The notes below the pieces were generated by a model that worked only from the letters and a program-made list of their open reading frames with translations, was not told the DNA's origin and searched no databases. Source: Turbatrix aceti (Eukaryota; Nematoda; Chromadorea; Rhabditida; Panagrolaimidae). From it: 64,000 nucleotides of DNA. Positions 23,614 through 36,060 of the stretch are shown in pieces; position 1 is the first letter of the stretch, and every line of letters begins with the position of its first letter. The stretch spans positions 2,566,718 through 2,630,717 of the forward strand of contig OZ017768.1 of the NCBI GenBank assembly GCA_963969345.1, written 5' to 3'. Position numbers and translations under genes: made by a program.

Positions 23614-24353
23614 TCAGACAACGTACGAGCACAACGCAAATGGTGTGTTAGCTACGCCTATGTCGTCAGTTTTGCCGTCCCAGCGAATCATTGCATAATC
23701 ACCGTTGCTATTTTCAACATCGAGCTTAACGCGGATAGGTTTGCCGTCGGTGTTGACAAACTTTTTGCTGCCTTTAGGTCTGTAAGCCCCAATCTGGAAC
23801 CATGGTCTGGAACCATGGTGAACTTTTTTCTTATAAATCCTCTTCAAAACGTGATCTGCAAAAGTACGTTATTATGTAATTGTAAACGTATTGTTTAAAA
23901 CTTACGGTGTATAAAACTCTGTTCTTTCTCCGATTTGATGATATGCAGGCGCATTGGCTCTCCAAGTTTTTTGCACGGCGCTTCCAAATTTTTATAAACA
24001 ATCTTTTTGTTAATACGTCCAACAGCAAAACATATTTTTTTTCCACCAATATTAAATGCTTTGCACTTTGGAGGCTTTGGTGTCGTTGTTGTTGGTTTTT
24101 TGGTAGTTGTAGTTGTCGTTGTATGTTTTTTAGTTGTATGTTTTTTAGTTGTCGTTGTAGGTTTTTTAGTTGTCGTTGTAGGTTTTTTAGTTTTCTTTGT
24201 ATGTTTTTTAGTAGTTGTCGTTGTAGTTGGCCGTTCCTGACAGTGTTTTGGTTTTGAATACGGTCGCGGAATACAGGTTGGGCTTTCCGTGGCGAAGGCG
24301 GAAACTAGGACAACAGCCGAAAAGGCCAGAAGAACAAGAGTCGAATTATTCAT
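23614..24353 (-). CDS. Small secreted Thr/Lys-rich / C-type-lectin-like protein B
   Basis: Two exons on the minus strand, 24353-23906 and 23855-23614, joined in phase 1 (C|AT), giving 229 residues. Start chosen at MNNSTLVLLAFSAVVLVSA, which gives a clean signal peptide; an upstream in-frame start would add MVIHFL. The stalk is longer than in gene A and made of TTTTKKPTTTTKK/KKHT repeats, a likely O-glycosylation region with alternating basic charge. The C-terminal domain matches gene A almost residue for residue: KKICFAVG, LEAPCKKLGEPMRLHIIKSE, PWFQIGAYRPKGSKKFV, GDYAMIRWDGKTDD and FALCSY. Tandem paralogue of gene A with conserved upstream sequence and the same intron. Divergent CTLD; secreted; function unknown. 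Confidence 0.8.
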
Positions 24354-25690
24354 GAGGAAATGAATGACCAAATGAATGATGAAAAGAATGCCGGATGATG
24401 CTGCTTATATTTCCGTATCTTTAGTGCTGATTGTGTGACGTGGTAATGCCACGTTGTTCAAACTTGCAAGTTTCTGCATCAATTTGATTGCATTTTGCAA
24501 CTTCTACATACGTGAATCCATAAAAAAATATTAGTTTTGCAGGCTTAATAGTTTGCAAGCATTCGTGGAATTATCATTGCTTTTTACAGCATCTGCACGC
24601 GTGGATTCACAAAAAAACGATTGCTGCAAGTTTAATCAGTGTTCCACCAGTTTTTACTAACAAAAAAATGCAATCCACCGGTAATCAAAATGCCAATCCC
24701 AGGTAATGGACATGTCGTTTCGTGCAATAATAGACAGATCCATTCCCTCGGTTTTAATAAACAACAAGTGCCGCGAACGTCCATTATAGCCAGTCTCGTC
24801 AAATGCAATCGAATAGGTGTACTCATTTTATCCGGAAATGAAATTTGCGTATTTCGGATAAAGCCGGATTTAAGCTTATCCGTTGATCTGATAAAACAAT
24901 GAGGTACCATTTCGTGATCGCCATGTTCTTGCGCATCTTTTGAGACTATACCCAAATCCCAGAGCTTTCATTTGCGCAGAAACGGACACATTTGCTTTTA
25001 GGTCAATTTACGCGCGTTTTTGGCATTTAGAAGTTTGATAAATTCGAAAAACAGATTTTTGAAAGCAATTAATATAATTTGACGTCGGAAATAAGAAGCT
25101 GTAACTCCAGAATCCGGCTCCTGAAAATTTTGAAAAAAAGTTAGACTTTCACCTATGTGCCTACAATTTGGCTAAAAAATACCCTTTTCTATAGCTCAAA
25201 AAGCCCCCTCTTTGACTTGTTACTGATTATGATCAACAGCCAGTGGAATGAAAAAGTGGCAAAATACATAACTTTTAACGCCAAAAAAACAAAGAAAATC
25301 TCAATGATCTCCTGATTTACCACCCGGACCAATACAAAAAACTTTTGTGCAGTTGATTTTGGCGTCAACTGAAAGTGTGAATGCCACCCTGACAAAAACG
25401 CGTTTTTATGTAAACATGTGCCAGTATGAAAAAGAGTAAAAGATTGATTGATTGTAAATTGTCAAATATATGTTATGTATTTATTTTTCTTATTGTTCGT
25501 TGTGAAAATTGAGCATGCTTTTATCGACTATTGTATTGTTTGAGCTGAAGTTATCGAAGCGAGTTTTTTTTGCGATCAACGATGTACAAGTTGTTGTACA
25601 ACTGACCGTATTTATGTTTCATTTATTCTGTTCACCAGAATCTGATGTCATTTTTGAACAACCATTAATGTTTTTTTATAAAATTATGCG
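24354..25690. other. Intergenic region upstream of gene B
   Basis: The first part is the promoter side of gene B and contains the shared CTTCTACATACGTGAATCCATAAAAAA block, with a diverged second copy near 24590 (CATCTGCACGCGTGGATTCACAAAAAAA). 24632-24955 contains open frames on both strands, one minus-strand frame including FDETGYNG, which faintly recalls DDE transposases but is too short to call. The rest is AT-rich with nothing recognised. Confidence 0.4.
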
Positions 25691-25696
25691 TATACG

Positions 25697-25920
25697 CAGT
25701 TGTCCGTTGCTGGCTTCTTGGCGAACCTGACTTTGCGCAGCAGGGCCGTTGCGTACCAGTCCTTGAGCTTCGTGCGTTGACGGATGGAGTCTGACGGCAG
25801 CTTGTCGATCAAACGTGCGCTGAGAATAGCACGTTCGAGACGTCGCTGGCCGCGGATGAGCGTCCGAGCTCCGTCTTTCGTGAGTGCCCATGTCTCACAG
25901 CCGTAGAGGACGGCAGGGGT
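25697..25920 (-). pseudogene. Fragment of LINE reverse transcriptase C-terminus
   Basis: The minus-strand frame reads PAVLYGCETWALTKDGARTL followed by GQRRLERAIL and RQRTKLKDWYATALLRKVRF. This matches the C-terminal part of the LINE protein encoded at 50866-52260 (PAVLYGCETWALTDAAAETL, GQRRLERAIL, RKRTKLKDWFESARLRKLKF). Only about 75 residues remain, with no reverse transcriptase core, so it is a dead fragment of the same or a close element family. The upstream side runs into the minisatellite at 25920. Confidence 0.8.
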
Positions 25921-26985
25921 GGTATAAGGACCGTTCACCATAAGACCTTTCACCATAGGGCTTTCCACCATAGGAACGTTCCCCATATGGGCACAATGTT
26001 CACAATCAGCGCCACGGAATGCCTGCAACATGCGAGCGCGCGCCAACGCGCTTGCCTCTCTGCCCTGCGGGTGCGTTGCATTTTGTTCTTAGGCATTTTC
26101 ATTGTTTCTGTGTTATTCCTGGTGATTCACCGCATTTTTGCGAGCAGATTGATGTCTTTGCCGAAAAAAAATATTCATTTTGGGCTGAGTTGCAAGCGTC
26201 CAAAAATCGCTTTTTTTGCAAAACGGTCATGGTCATAACATTTAAGATACTCATGAAATTGACTTCAAATTTTTTTTGTAGATGCAACATGGTATCAAGA
26301 ATGTATAGCAAAACAAGAAATCAAAAGAAAAGTTCATATGTTGGATAAAAATCGAGGATAACTGATATCCCTTATAAAAATGTGCGCACGCACCCTGCGC
26401 CGACACGGAAAGCTAGAAATTGTCGTTGTGAGAGCACTCATATTGCTGATTGAAGAGAATCCGCGCGCACATTTTTATAAGGGATATCAGTTATCCTCGA
26501 TTTTTATCCAACATATGAACTTTTCTTTTGATTTTTGTTTTGCTATACATTCTTGATACCATGCTGCATCTACAAAAAAAATTTGAAGTAAACTTCATGA
26601 GTATCTCAGATGTTATAACCATGACCGTTTCTGCAAAAGTAGCGATTTTTGGACGCTTGCAACTCAGCCCAAAATGAATATTTTTTTTCGGCAAAGACAT
26701 CAATCTGCTCGCAAAAATGCGGTGAATCACCAGGAATAACACAGAAACAATGAAAATGCCTAAGAAAAAAATGCAACGCACCCGCAGGGCAGAGAGGCAA
26801 GCGCGTTGGCGCGCGCTCGCATGTTGCAGGCATTCCGTGGCGCTGAATTTAGCTGGCGGAGCACATTGTGTATGGGCCTTTCGCCATATGGAATACTCCC
26901 CATATGACCGCTCACCATATCGGGCCTTTCCCCATACGGGCGGTTTCCCATACACGCGTTACCCCATAGGGCGATTCACCACATC
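25921..26985. repeat. 15-bp minisatellite split by an inverted-repeat element
   Basis: 25921-26000 and 26870-26985 consist of a degenerate ~15-16-bp repeat of the form CCTTTCACCATANGG (for example ACCTTTCACCATAGGG, CCTTTCCCCATACGGG), in the same orientation on both sides. Between them lies the inverted-repeat element 26007-26845. The simplest reading is one minisatellite array interrupted by the insertion. Frames through it read as PYGERP/PMVxG-type pentapeptides, which is a by-product of the 15-bp period and not evidence of coding. Confidence 0.7.
26007..26845. mobile_element. Inverted-repeat (MITE/foldback-like) element
   Basis: The arms 26007-26387 and 26464-26845 are near-perfect reverse complements (outer end CAGCGCCACGGAATGCCTGC, inner end TCCCTTATAAAAATGTGCGC), with a 76-bp spacer. 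No transposase frame is present, so it would be non-autonomous. The inner motif CCCTTATAAAAATGYGC and part of the spacer recur near 42000-42060, showing that the family is dispersed in this genome. Confidence 0.75.
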
Positions 26986-27340
26986 ACCAAGTAATTTTTG
27001 TGGTGGAAATTGAAGGGATAGTCGCATATATCAAAATTGTAAATTTTTGAAAAAAAAGTACGAATTTCGGGTTTTCGTGGGCGCCGAAGTTTACTGTGAC
27101 GTTGCCAGGAGTCACAAAATGCGGTATCACAAAATGTTATCATTTTTGAGTGATAATTGTAAGTTTTTGAAAAAAAAGTACAAATTTCGGGTTTTTGTGC
27201 GCGTAAACGTTTTTTTTTTCCTTATGTCACTAGACCTTTTGTAACAAGTGTCTCAGATTTTTTTATAGTAATTTGTACTTGATTGAATATTTTATACATT
27301 TTTTTAAATTGTTTTATTTTTGAATTAGGCACGCACTTTG
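26986..27340. repeat. Short direct repeat in AT-rich sequence
   Basis: Two copies of an approximately 60-bp block (AATTGTAARTTTTTGAAAAAAAAGTAC, then AATTTCGGGTTTT) occur at about 27036-27095 and 27152-27210, about 116 bp apart. The remainder is AT-rich, with no gene. Confidence 0.55.
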
Positions 27341-27683
27341 TATAGCACCTTGAGGGATCTGCGCAATATCCAAAAAAGGCGCTTGATCGAAAACCGCCCT
27401 TTCTTGTGATGGGTGCGATGATGGGTGCCGCGCCTAGGCATTTTCCCAGTTAGTTTCGCGCTTTCTAGAAAAGCAGTAAAGTCAGCTAAGAGCGTTTTTG
27501 AATATAATAAGACGTTCTTATTTGCTCCGCCTAAATTTTGTGCTAATAAAAGGAGTTCCAACCTATTCAAAAGCATCAGTTGTACTTCTCTACAGTTGTC
27601 GTTGTTCGTTGCTCTTTCCGTTCTTACCGTCTTTTTTACCGTTGTTTTTTTGTGTTTCTTGTGTTTGCCCTTGTTTCCTTTCC

Positions 27684-28798
27684 ATGTCGCTCTTCAGCTC
27701 GTCCCGCAAGCGTAGTGCAACAGGCAGGTTCGGGAATATTTTGGAATACGGGAACGCGCTTTTCCATTTGCGCTACAGTAAAACCAATGCCGCCACCGGA
27801 ATTGTATCGGAGTATTGGTACTGTTCGCATACGCAAGAACAGATAAGGTGCAAAGCGGGAGTAGTTGTCAGAGTCGATGGCAGTGAGAGGATTTTATCAA
27901 AGGTTCCAAAACCGGAGGATCACTTCCATGGACTTTCAGCTATTGCCGTCGGCGCCAAGAAAGTTCGAAGCGAAATGGCCGACCAGGTTGTTACGTCCGA
28001 ACTTTCTACATCTGCTTTTGTTGCGGAAAAGTGCAGTTCCGTGCCATTGCCTGTATTACAGGAAATGGCCAAAAAGGAATCTTTGACGCGCGCAATGCGT
28101 AGGACAAAGCGCGCTGCCTCGGGTTTGCCTGCAAGTCTTTCAGAACTTGATGTTTTGGAAGACTTTCAGTTCATTGATGTGCGTTCTCCGACCGGTGGTC
28201 CTTCGTCATCGGGGAAGTTTCTTGTCATTGATTCCGGTAAAGAGGATGGGGCGCGGCGCTTTCTAGGTTTTTCCAGCCCACCCTTGTTAGCTTTTCTCAA
28301 GTCTTGCAAAACATGGCTGATGGATGGAACATTTTCTGTTGCTCCTAATTGTTTTACCAAGTTTTTGCAATTCACGGACTTGCGGAAGGCTCAAAGGTAA
28401 GCTTTCCTTGCGTCTATCTTTTGTTGCCAAACAAGGAGCGTGTCACGTACGAAGCCGCGTTTGAAGAACTCAAAAAGGTTGTCGGTAGTAGTCCTGAAAT
28501 TGTGATGGCAGATTTCGAGAAAGCTATTCACAAAGCTTTGGAATCCGTTTTTCCTGAGGCCCTAGTGACTGGATGTTATTTCCACTTCACGCAGTCCATC
28601 AAGAGAAAATGTGATTCTCTCGGAATGAAATCCATCGTTCAGGAAGACTACCATGCAATAATTTTTTATCGTTTTCTTCACGCGATGGCTTACGTTCCCG
28701 CTTCTGACGTGCAGTCTACGTTCAAAAAGCTGCGTGCAAAATTTGTAAGCGAGGCGCCCGAGCTTTACGCGCAAATGTCAGGGGTGATGCACTGGTGA
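27684..28798 (+). pseudogene. FLYWCH/MULE-type transposase, frameshifted and 3'-truncated
   Basis: The first frame, from the ATG at 27684 to about 28350, encodes MSLFSSSRKRSATGRFGN, then a FLYWCH-like zinc-finger pattern (SEYWYCSHTQEQIRCKAG with a following DHFHG), a spacer, and TWLMDGTFSVAPNCF. After about 28350 the homologous reading continues in another frame (QVFAIHGL, LPNKERVTYEAAFEELKK, EIVMADFEKAIHKAL, VTGCYFHFTQSIKRK). DGTF and ADFEKA correspond to the first two catalytic acidic positions of Mutator-like (MULE) DDE transposases, and the CYFHF-Q segment is also typical. The frame change and the loss of everything after about 28798, including the expected third acidic residue, make it a relic. 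The break-off point is 20 bp from the left edge of the giant-gene duplication unit. Confidence 0.8.
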
Positions 28799-28817
28799 AT
28801 GAAGCGGCGTTTCAGGC

Positions 28818-29190
28818 TCACGTGTTAATGTGGGGGCTAAAATAAAAAAAATATTTGGTTCTATTTAGAACGATTTCAAACGGCCCAATAAAAAAACCAA
28901 ATAACGTAACAAAAAAAGTCACTTGACACCAACAAATAAGCAAATAAAAACAATCATAAGCTCATGATAGCACTTGAAACGTTTGCTACGTTGAACATCG
29001 CTTTCGTGTGTATAAATAAAAATACGAATTCATCGGAGGTTATCACAAATATACGATACACTGTATAACTTTTACGACACTGGTTTGTTTCACACAATTT
29101 GTGTAAAATTTAAATTTTCAATTTTCAGGGAATGATCACAACATAACATATTGAAATTTTAAAGTTACGGTAAAATTCATTTGTAACAAA
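28818..29190 (+). promoter_or_regulatory. Conserved upstream region of giant gene copy 1
   Basis: This ~370-bp stretch is almost identical to 52401-52774 upstream of copy 2, including a TATA-like GTGTATAAATAAAAATA near 29008. A TTTTCAG acceptor ends at 29128, 62 nt before the ATG. The acceptor implies either a short 5' intron or spliced-leader trans-splicing. Conservation of the whole block defines the left edge of the duplicated unit and probably holds the promoter. Confidence 0.65.
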
Positions 29191-29517
29191 ATGAAGAAAA
29201 CTCAACTTCGATTTATTCTATTCAGTTCAACGTTGTGCACCCTATTTATCGAAACCGCACAGGTTACTACCGATTTTACAGATTATACCGATTTCGACAT
29301 AATACAACCCATGTTAACATGCCCCCCCAGTAAACAGCTCTTTTGTGATTGTCATTGTATTAACTCCCCAAAGTCTTTGCCTTCAACACCGTACAACAGC
29401 ACTGTGCCGTCGTCGACTCCTGCAAGCCAATCAACCCCCTCTGAAACACCGTACAGCAGCACTGCTACTGTTACAGGACACAATCAGAATCATACAGTTT
29501 TACCTGTTTCTACCGAA

Positions 29518-32500
29518 ACACCGTACAGCAGCAATGCGCCGTCGTCGACTTCTGCAAGCCGAGCATCTCCATCCGATGCACCGTACAGCAGCAATGCTCC
29601 GTCGTCGACTTCTGCAAGCCGATCATCTCCATCCGATGCACCGTACAGCAGCAATGCTCCGTCGTCGACGTCTGCAAGCCGAGCATCTCCATCCGATGCA
29701 CCGTACAGCAGCAATGCTCCGTCGTCGACGGCTGCAAGCCGAGCATCTCCATCCGATGCACCGTACAGCAGCAATGCTCCGTCGTCGACGTCTGCAAGCC
29801 GAGCATCTCCATCTGACGCACCGTACAGCAGCAATGCTCCGTCGTCGACTTCTGCAAGCCGAGCATCTCCATCTGACGCACCGTACAGCAGCAATGCTCC
29901 GTCGTCGACGTCTGCAAGCCGAGCATCTCCATCTGACGCACCGTACAGCAGCAATGCTCCGTCGTCGACTTCTGCAAGCCGAGCATCTCCATCTGACGCA
30001 CCGTACAGCAGCAATGCTCCGTCGTCGACGTCTGCAAGCCGAGCATCTCCATCCGATGCACCGTACAGCAGCAATGCTCCGTCGTCGACGTCTGCAAGCC
30101 GAGCATCTCCATCTGACGCACCGTACAGCAGCAATGCTCCGTCGTCGACGGCTGCAAGCCGAGCATCTCCATCCGATGCACCGTACAGCAGCAATGCTCC
30201 GTCGTCGACGTCTGCAAGCCGAGCATCTCCATCCGATGCACCGTACAGCAGCAATGCTCCGTCGTCGACTTCTGCAAGCCGATCATCTCCATCCGATGCA
30301 CCGTACAGCAGCAATGCTCCGTCGTCGACGTCTGCAAGCCGAGCATCTCCATCTGACGCACCGTACAGCAGCAATGCTCCGTCGTCGACTTCTGCAAGCC
30401 GATCATCTCCATCCGATGCACCGTACAGCAGCAATGCTCCGTCGTCGACTTCTGCAAGCCGTTCATCTCCATCCGATGCACCGTACAGCAGCAATGCGCC
30501 GTCGTCGACTTCTGCAAGCCGATCATCTCCATCCGATGCACCGTACAGCAGCAATGCTCCGTCGTCGACGTCTGCAAGCCGAGCATCTCCATCCGATGCA
30601 CCGTACAGCAGCAATGCTCCGTCGTCGACTTCTGCAAGCCGAGCATCTCCATCTGACGCACCGTACAGCAGCAATGCTCCGTCGTCGACTTCTGCAAGCC
30701 GATCATCTCCATCCGATGCACCGTACAGCAGCAATGCTCCGTCGTCGACTTCTGCAAGCCGATCATCTCCATCCGATGCACCGTACAGCAGCAATGCTCC
30801 GTCGTCGACTTCTGCAAGCCGATCATCTCCATCCGATGCACCGTACAGCAGCAATGCTCCGTCGTCGACTTCTGCAAGCCGATCATCTCCATCCGATGCA
30901 CCGTACAGCAGCAATGCTCCGTCGTCGACTTCTGCAAGCCGATCATCTCCATCCGATGCACCGTACAGCAGCAATGCTCCGTCGTCGACTTCTGCAAGCC
31001 GAGCATCTCCATCTGACGCACCGTACAGCAGCAATGCTCCGTCGTCGACTTCTGCAAGCCGATCATCTCCATCCGATGCACCGTACAGCAGCAATGCTCC
31101 GTCGTCGACTTCTGCAAGCCGATCATCTCCATCCGATGCACCGTACAGCAGCAATGCTCCGTCGTCGACTTCTGCAAGCCGATCATCTCCATCCGATGCA
31201 CCGTACAGCAGCAATGCTCCGTCGTCGACTTCTGCAAGCCGATCATCTCCATCCGATGCACCGTACAGCAGCAATGCTCCGTCGTCGACTTCTGCAAGCC
31301 GATCATCTCCATCCGATGCACCGTACAGCAGCAATGCGCCGTCGTCGACTTCTGCAAGCCGATCATCTCCATCCGATGCACCGTACAGCAGCAATGCTCC
31401 GTCGTCGACTTCTGCAAGCCGATCATCTCCATCCGATGCACCGTACAGCAGCAATGCGCCGTCGTCGACTTCTGCAAGCCGATCATCTCCATCCGATGCA
31501 CCGTACAGCAGCAATGCTCCGTCGTCGACTTCTGCAAGCCGATCATCTCCATCCGATGCACCGTACAGCAGCAATGCTCCGTCGTCGACGTCTGCAAGCC
31601 GAGCATCTCCATCTGACGCACCGTACAGCAGCAATGCTCCGTCGTCGACTTCTGCAAGCCGAGCATCTCCATCTGACGCACCGTACAGCAGCAATGCTCC
31701 GTCGTCGACTTCTGCAAGCCGATCATCTCCATCCGATGCACCGTACAGCAGCAATGCTCCGTCGTCGACTTCTGCAAGCCGATCATCTCCATCCGATGCA
31801 CCGTACAGCAGCAATGCTCCGTCGTCGACTTCTGCAAGCCGATCATCTCCATCCGATGCACCGTACAGCAGCAATGCGCCGTCGTCGACGTCTGCAAGCC
31901 GAGCATCTCCATCCGATGCACCGTACAGCAGCAATGCTCCGTCGTCGACTTCTGCAAGCCGATCATCTCCATCCGATGCACCGTACAGCAGCAATGCTCC
32001 GTCGTCGACGTCTGCAAGCCGATCATCTCCATCCGATGCACCGTACAGCAGCAATGCTCCGTCGTCGACTTCTGCAAGCCGATCATCTCCATCCGATGCA
32101 CCGTACAGCAGCAATGCTCCGTCGTCGACTTCTGCAAGCCGAGCATCTCCATCTGACGCACCGTACAGCAGCAATGCTCCGTCGTCGACTTCTGCAAGCC
32201 GATCATCTCCATCCGATGCACCGTACAGCAGCAATGCGCCGTCGTCGACTTCTGCAAGCCGATCATCTCCATCCGATGCACCGTACAGCAGCAATGCTCC
32301 GTCGTCGACTTCTGCAAGCCGATCATCTCCATCCGATGCACCGTACAGCAGCAATGCTCCGTCGTCGACTTCTGCAAGCCGATCATCTCCATCCGATGCA
32401 CCGTACAGCAGCAATGCTCCGTCGTCGACGTCTGCAAGCCGATCATCTCCATCCGATGCACCGTACAGCAGCAATGCTCCGTCGTCGACGTCTGCAAGCC

Positions 32501-35500
32501 GAGCATCTCCATCCGATGCACCGTACAGCAGCAATGCTCCGTCGTCGACTTCTGCAAGCCGATCATCTCCATCCGATGCACCGTACAGCAGCAATGCGCC
32601 GTCGTCGACTTCTGCAAGCCGATCATCTCCATCTGACGCACCGTACAGCAGCAATGCTCCGTCGTCGACTTCTGCAAGCCGATCATCTCCATCCGATGCA
32701 CCGTACAGCAGCAATGCTCCGTCGTCGACTTCTGCAAGCCGATCATCTCCATCCGATGCACCGTACAGCAGCAATGCTCCGTCGTCGACTTCTGCAAGCC
32801 GAGCATCTCCATCTGACGCACCGTACAGCAGCAATGCTCCGTCGTCGACTTCTGCAAGCCGATCATCTCCATCCGACGCACCGTACAGCAGCAATGCGCC
32901 GTCGTCGACTTCTGCAAGCCGATCATCTCCATCCGATGCACCGTACAGCAGCAATGCTCCGTCGTCGACTTCTGCAAGCCGATCATCTCCATCTGACGCA
33001 CCGTACAGCAGCAATGCTCCGTCGTCGACTTCTGCAAGCCGATCATCTCCATCCGATGCACCGTACAGCAGCAATGCTCCGTCGTCGACTTCTGCAAGCC
33101 GATCATCTCCATCCGATGCACCGTACAGCAGCAATGCGCCGTCGTCGACTTCTGCAAGCCGAGCATCTCCATCTGACGCACCGTACAGCAGCAATGCGCC
33201 GTCGTCGACTTCTGCAAGCCGATCATCTCCATCCGATGCACCGTACAGCAGCAATGCTCCGTCGTCGACTTCTGCAAGCCGATCATCTCCATCTGATGCA
33301 CCGTACAGCAGCAATGCGCCGTCGTCGACTTCTGCAAGCCGATCATCTCCATCCGATGCACCGTACAGCAGCAATGCTCCGTCGTCGACTTCTGCAAGCC
33401 GATCATCTCCATCCGATGCACCGTACAGCAGCAATGCTCCGTCGTCGACTTCTGCAAGCCGATCATCTCCATCCGATGCACCGTACAGCAGCAATGCTCC
33501 GTCGTCGACTTCTGCAAGCCGATCATCTCCATCCGATGCACCGTACAGCAGCAATGCTCCGTCGTCGACTCCTGCAAGCCGATCATCTCCATCCGATGCA
33601 CCGTACAGCAGCAATGCGCCGTCGTCGACGTCTGCAAGCCGAGCATCTCCATCTGAAGCACCGTACAGCAGCAATGCGCCGTCGTCGACTTCTGCAAGCC
33701 GATCATCTCCATCTGAAGCACCGTACAGCAGCAATGCGCCGTCGTCGACTTCTGCAAGCCGATCATCTCCATCTGAAGCACCGTACAGCAGCAATGCGCC
33801 GTCGTCGACTCCTGCAAGCCGATCATCTCCATCTGATGCACCGTACAGCAGCAATGCTCCGTCGTCGACTCCTGCAAGCCGATCATCTCCATCTGAAGCA
33901 CCGTACAGCAGCAATGCTCCGTCGTCGACTCCTGCAAGCCGATCATCTCCATCCGAAGCACCGTACAGCAGCAATGCGCCGTCGTCGACTTCTGCAAGCC
34001 GATCATCTCCATCCGATGCACCGTACAGCAGCAATGCGCCGTCGTCGACTCCTGCAAGCCGATCATCTCCATCCGAAGCACCGTACAGCAGCAATGCGCC
34101 GTCGTCGACTTCTGCAAGCCGATCATCTCCATCTGAAGCACCGTACAGCAGCAATGCTCCGTCGTCGACTCCTGCAAGCCGATCATCTCCATCTGAAGCA
34201 CCGTACAGCAGCAATGCTCCGTCGTCGACTTCTGCAAGCCGATCATCTCCATCTGAAGCACCGTACAGCAGCACTGCGCCGTCGTCGACTTCTGCAAGCC
34301 GATCAACTCCATCCGAAGCACCGTACAGCAGCACTGCGCCGTCATCGACTTCTGCAAGCCGATCATCTCCATCTGAAGCACCGTACAGCAGCACTGCGCC
34401 GTCGTCGACTCCTGCAAGCCGATCATCTCCATCCGATGCACCGTACAGCAGCAATGCTCCGTCGTCGACTTCTGCAAGCCGATCATCTCCATCCGAAGCA
34501 CCGTACAGCAGCAATGCGCCGTCGTCGACTCCTGCAAGCCGATCATCTCCATCCGATGCACCGTACAGCAGCAATGCGCCGTCGTCGACTTCTGCAAGCC
34601 GATCATCTCCATCCGATGCACCGTACAGCAGCAATGCGCCGTCGTCGACTTCTGCAAGCCGATCATCTCCATCTGAAGCACCGTACAGCAGCAATGCTCC
34701 GTCGTCGACTCCTGCAAGCCGATCATCTCCATCCGATGCACCGTACAGCAGCAATGCTCCGTCGTCGACTTCTGCAAGCCGATCATCTCCATCTGATGCA
34801 CCGTACAGCAGCAATGCTCCGTCGTCGACGTCTGCAAGCCGATCATCTCCATCTGAAGCACCGTACAGCAGCAATGCTCCGTCGTCGACTTCTGCAAGCC
34901 GATCATCTCCATCCGAAGCACCGTACAGCAGCAATGCTCCGTCGTCGACTTCTGCAAGCCGATCATCTCCATCCGAAGCACCGTACAGCAGCAATGCTCC
35001 GTCGTCGACTTCTGCAAGCCGATCATCTCCATCCGATGCACCGTACAGCAGCAATGCGCCGTCGTCGACTTCTGCAAGCCGATCATCTCCATCCGATGCA
35101 CCGTACAGCAGCAATGCGCCGTCGTCGACTTCTGCAAGCCGATCATCTCCATCCGATGCACCGTACAGCAGCAATGCGCCGTCGTCGACTTCTGCAAGCC
35201 GATCATCTCCATCTGACGCACCGTACAGCAGCAATGCTCCGTCGTCGACTTCTGCAAGCCGATCATCTCCATCCGATGCACCGTACAGCAGCAATGCTCC
35301 GTCGTCGACGTCTGCAAGCCGAGCATCTCCATCTGACGCACCGTACAGCAGCAATGCGCCGTCGTCGACTTCTGCAAGCCGATCATCTCCATCCGATGCA
35401 CCGTACAGCAGCAATGCTCCGTCGTCGACGTCTGCAAGCCGAGCATCTCCATCTGACGCACCGTACAGCAGCAATGCTCCGTCGTCGACTTCTGCAAGCC

Positions 35501-36060
35501 GATCATCTCCATCCGAAGCACCGTACAGCAGCACTGCGCCGTCGTCGACTTCTGCAAGCCGATCATCTCCATCCGAAGCACCGTACAGCAGCACTGCGCC
35601 GTCGTCGACTTCTGCAAGCCGATCAACTCCATCCGAAGCACCGTACAGCAGCACTGCGCCGTCGTCGACTCCTGCAAGCCGATCATCTCCATCTGAAGCA
35701 CCGTACAGCAGCACTGCGCCGTCGTCGACGTCTGCAAGCCGATCATCTCCATCTGACGCACCGTACAGCAGCACTGCGCCGTCGTCGACTTCTGCAAGCC
35801 GATCATCTCCATCTGAAGCACCGTACAGCAGCACTGCGCCGTCGTCGACTCCTGCAAGCCGATCATCTCCATCCGAAGCACCGTACAGCAGCACTGCGCC
35901 GTCGTCGACTTCTGCAAGCCGATCATCTCCATCCGAAGCACCGTACAGCAGCACTGCGCCGTCGTCGACGCCTGCAAGCCGATCATCTCCATCTGAAGCA
36001 CCGTACAGCAGCACTGCGCCGTCGTCGACGTCTGCAAGCCGATCAACTCCATCTGAAACA
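29518..36060 (+). repeat. 60-bp tandem array, SPSDAPYSSNAP type, ~109 units
   Basis: Exact 60-bp period with only a few variable positions: GCT/GCG, ACT/ACG, GAGCA/GATCA and TCCGAT/TCTGAC/TCTGAA. Units with Ala (RASPSD) usually carry TCTGAC, whereas RSSPSD units usually carry TCCGAT. Towards the 3' end (after about 34261) units change from AATGC to ACTGC (SSNAP to SSTAP) and from GATGCA to GAAGCA, forming a gradient toward the next repeat type. Confidence 0.95.

Noticed and set aside
24632..24955. Possible DDE/pogo-like transposase fragment (FDETGYNG) on the minus strand
   Set aside because: Only one short motif-like string is visible, with no second catalytic segment and frame uncertainty; too weak to call.
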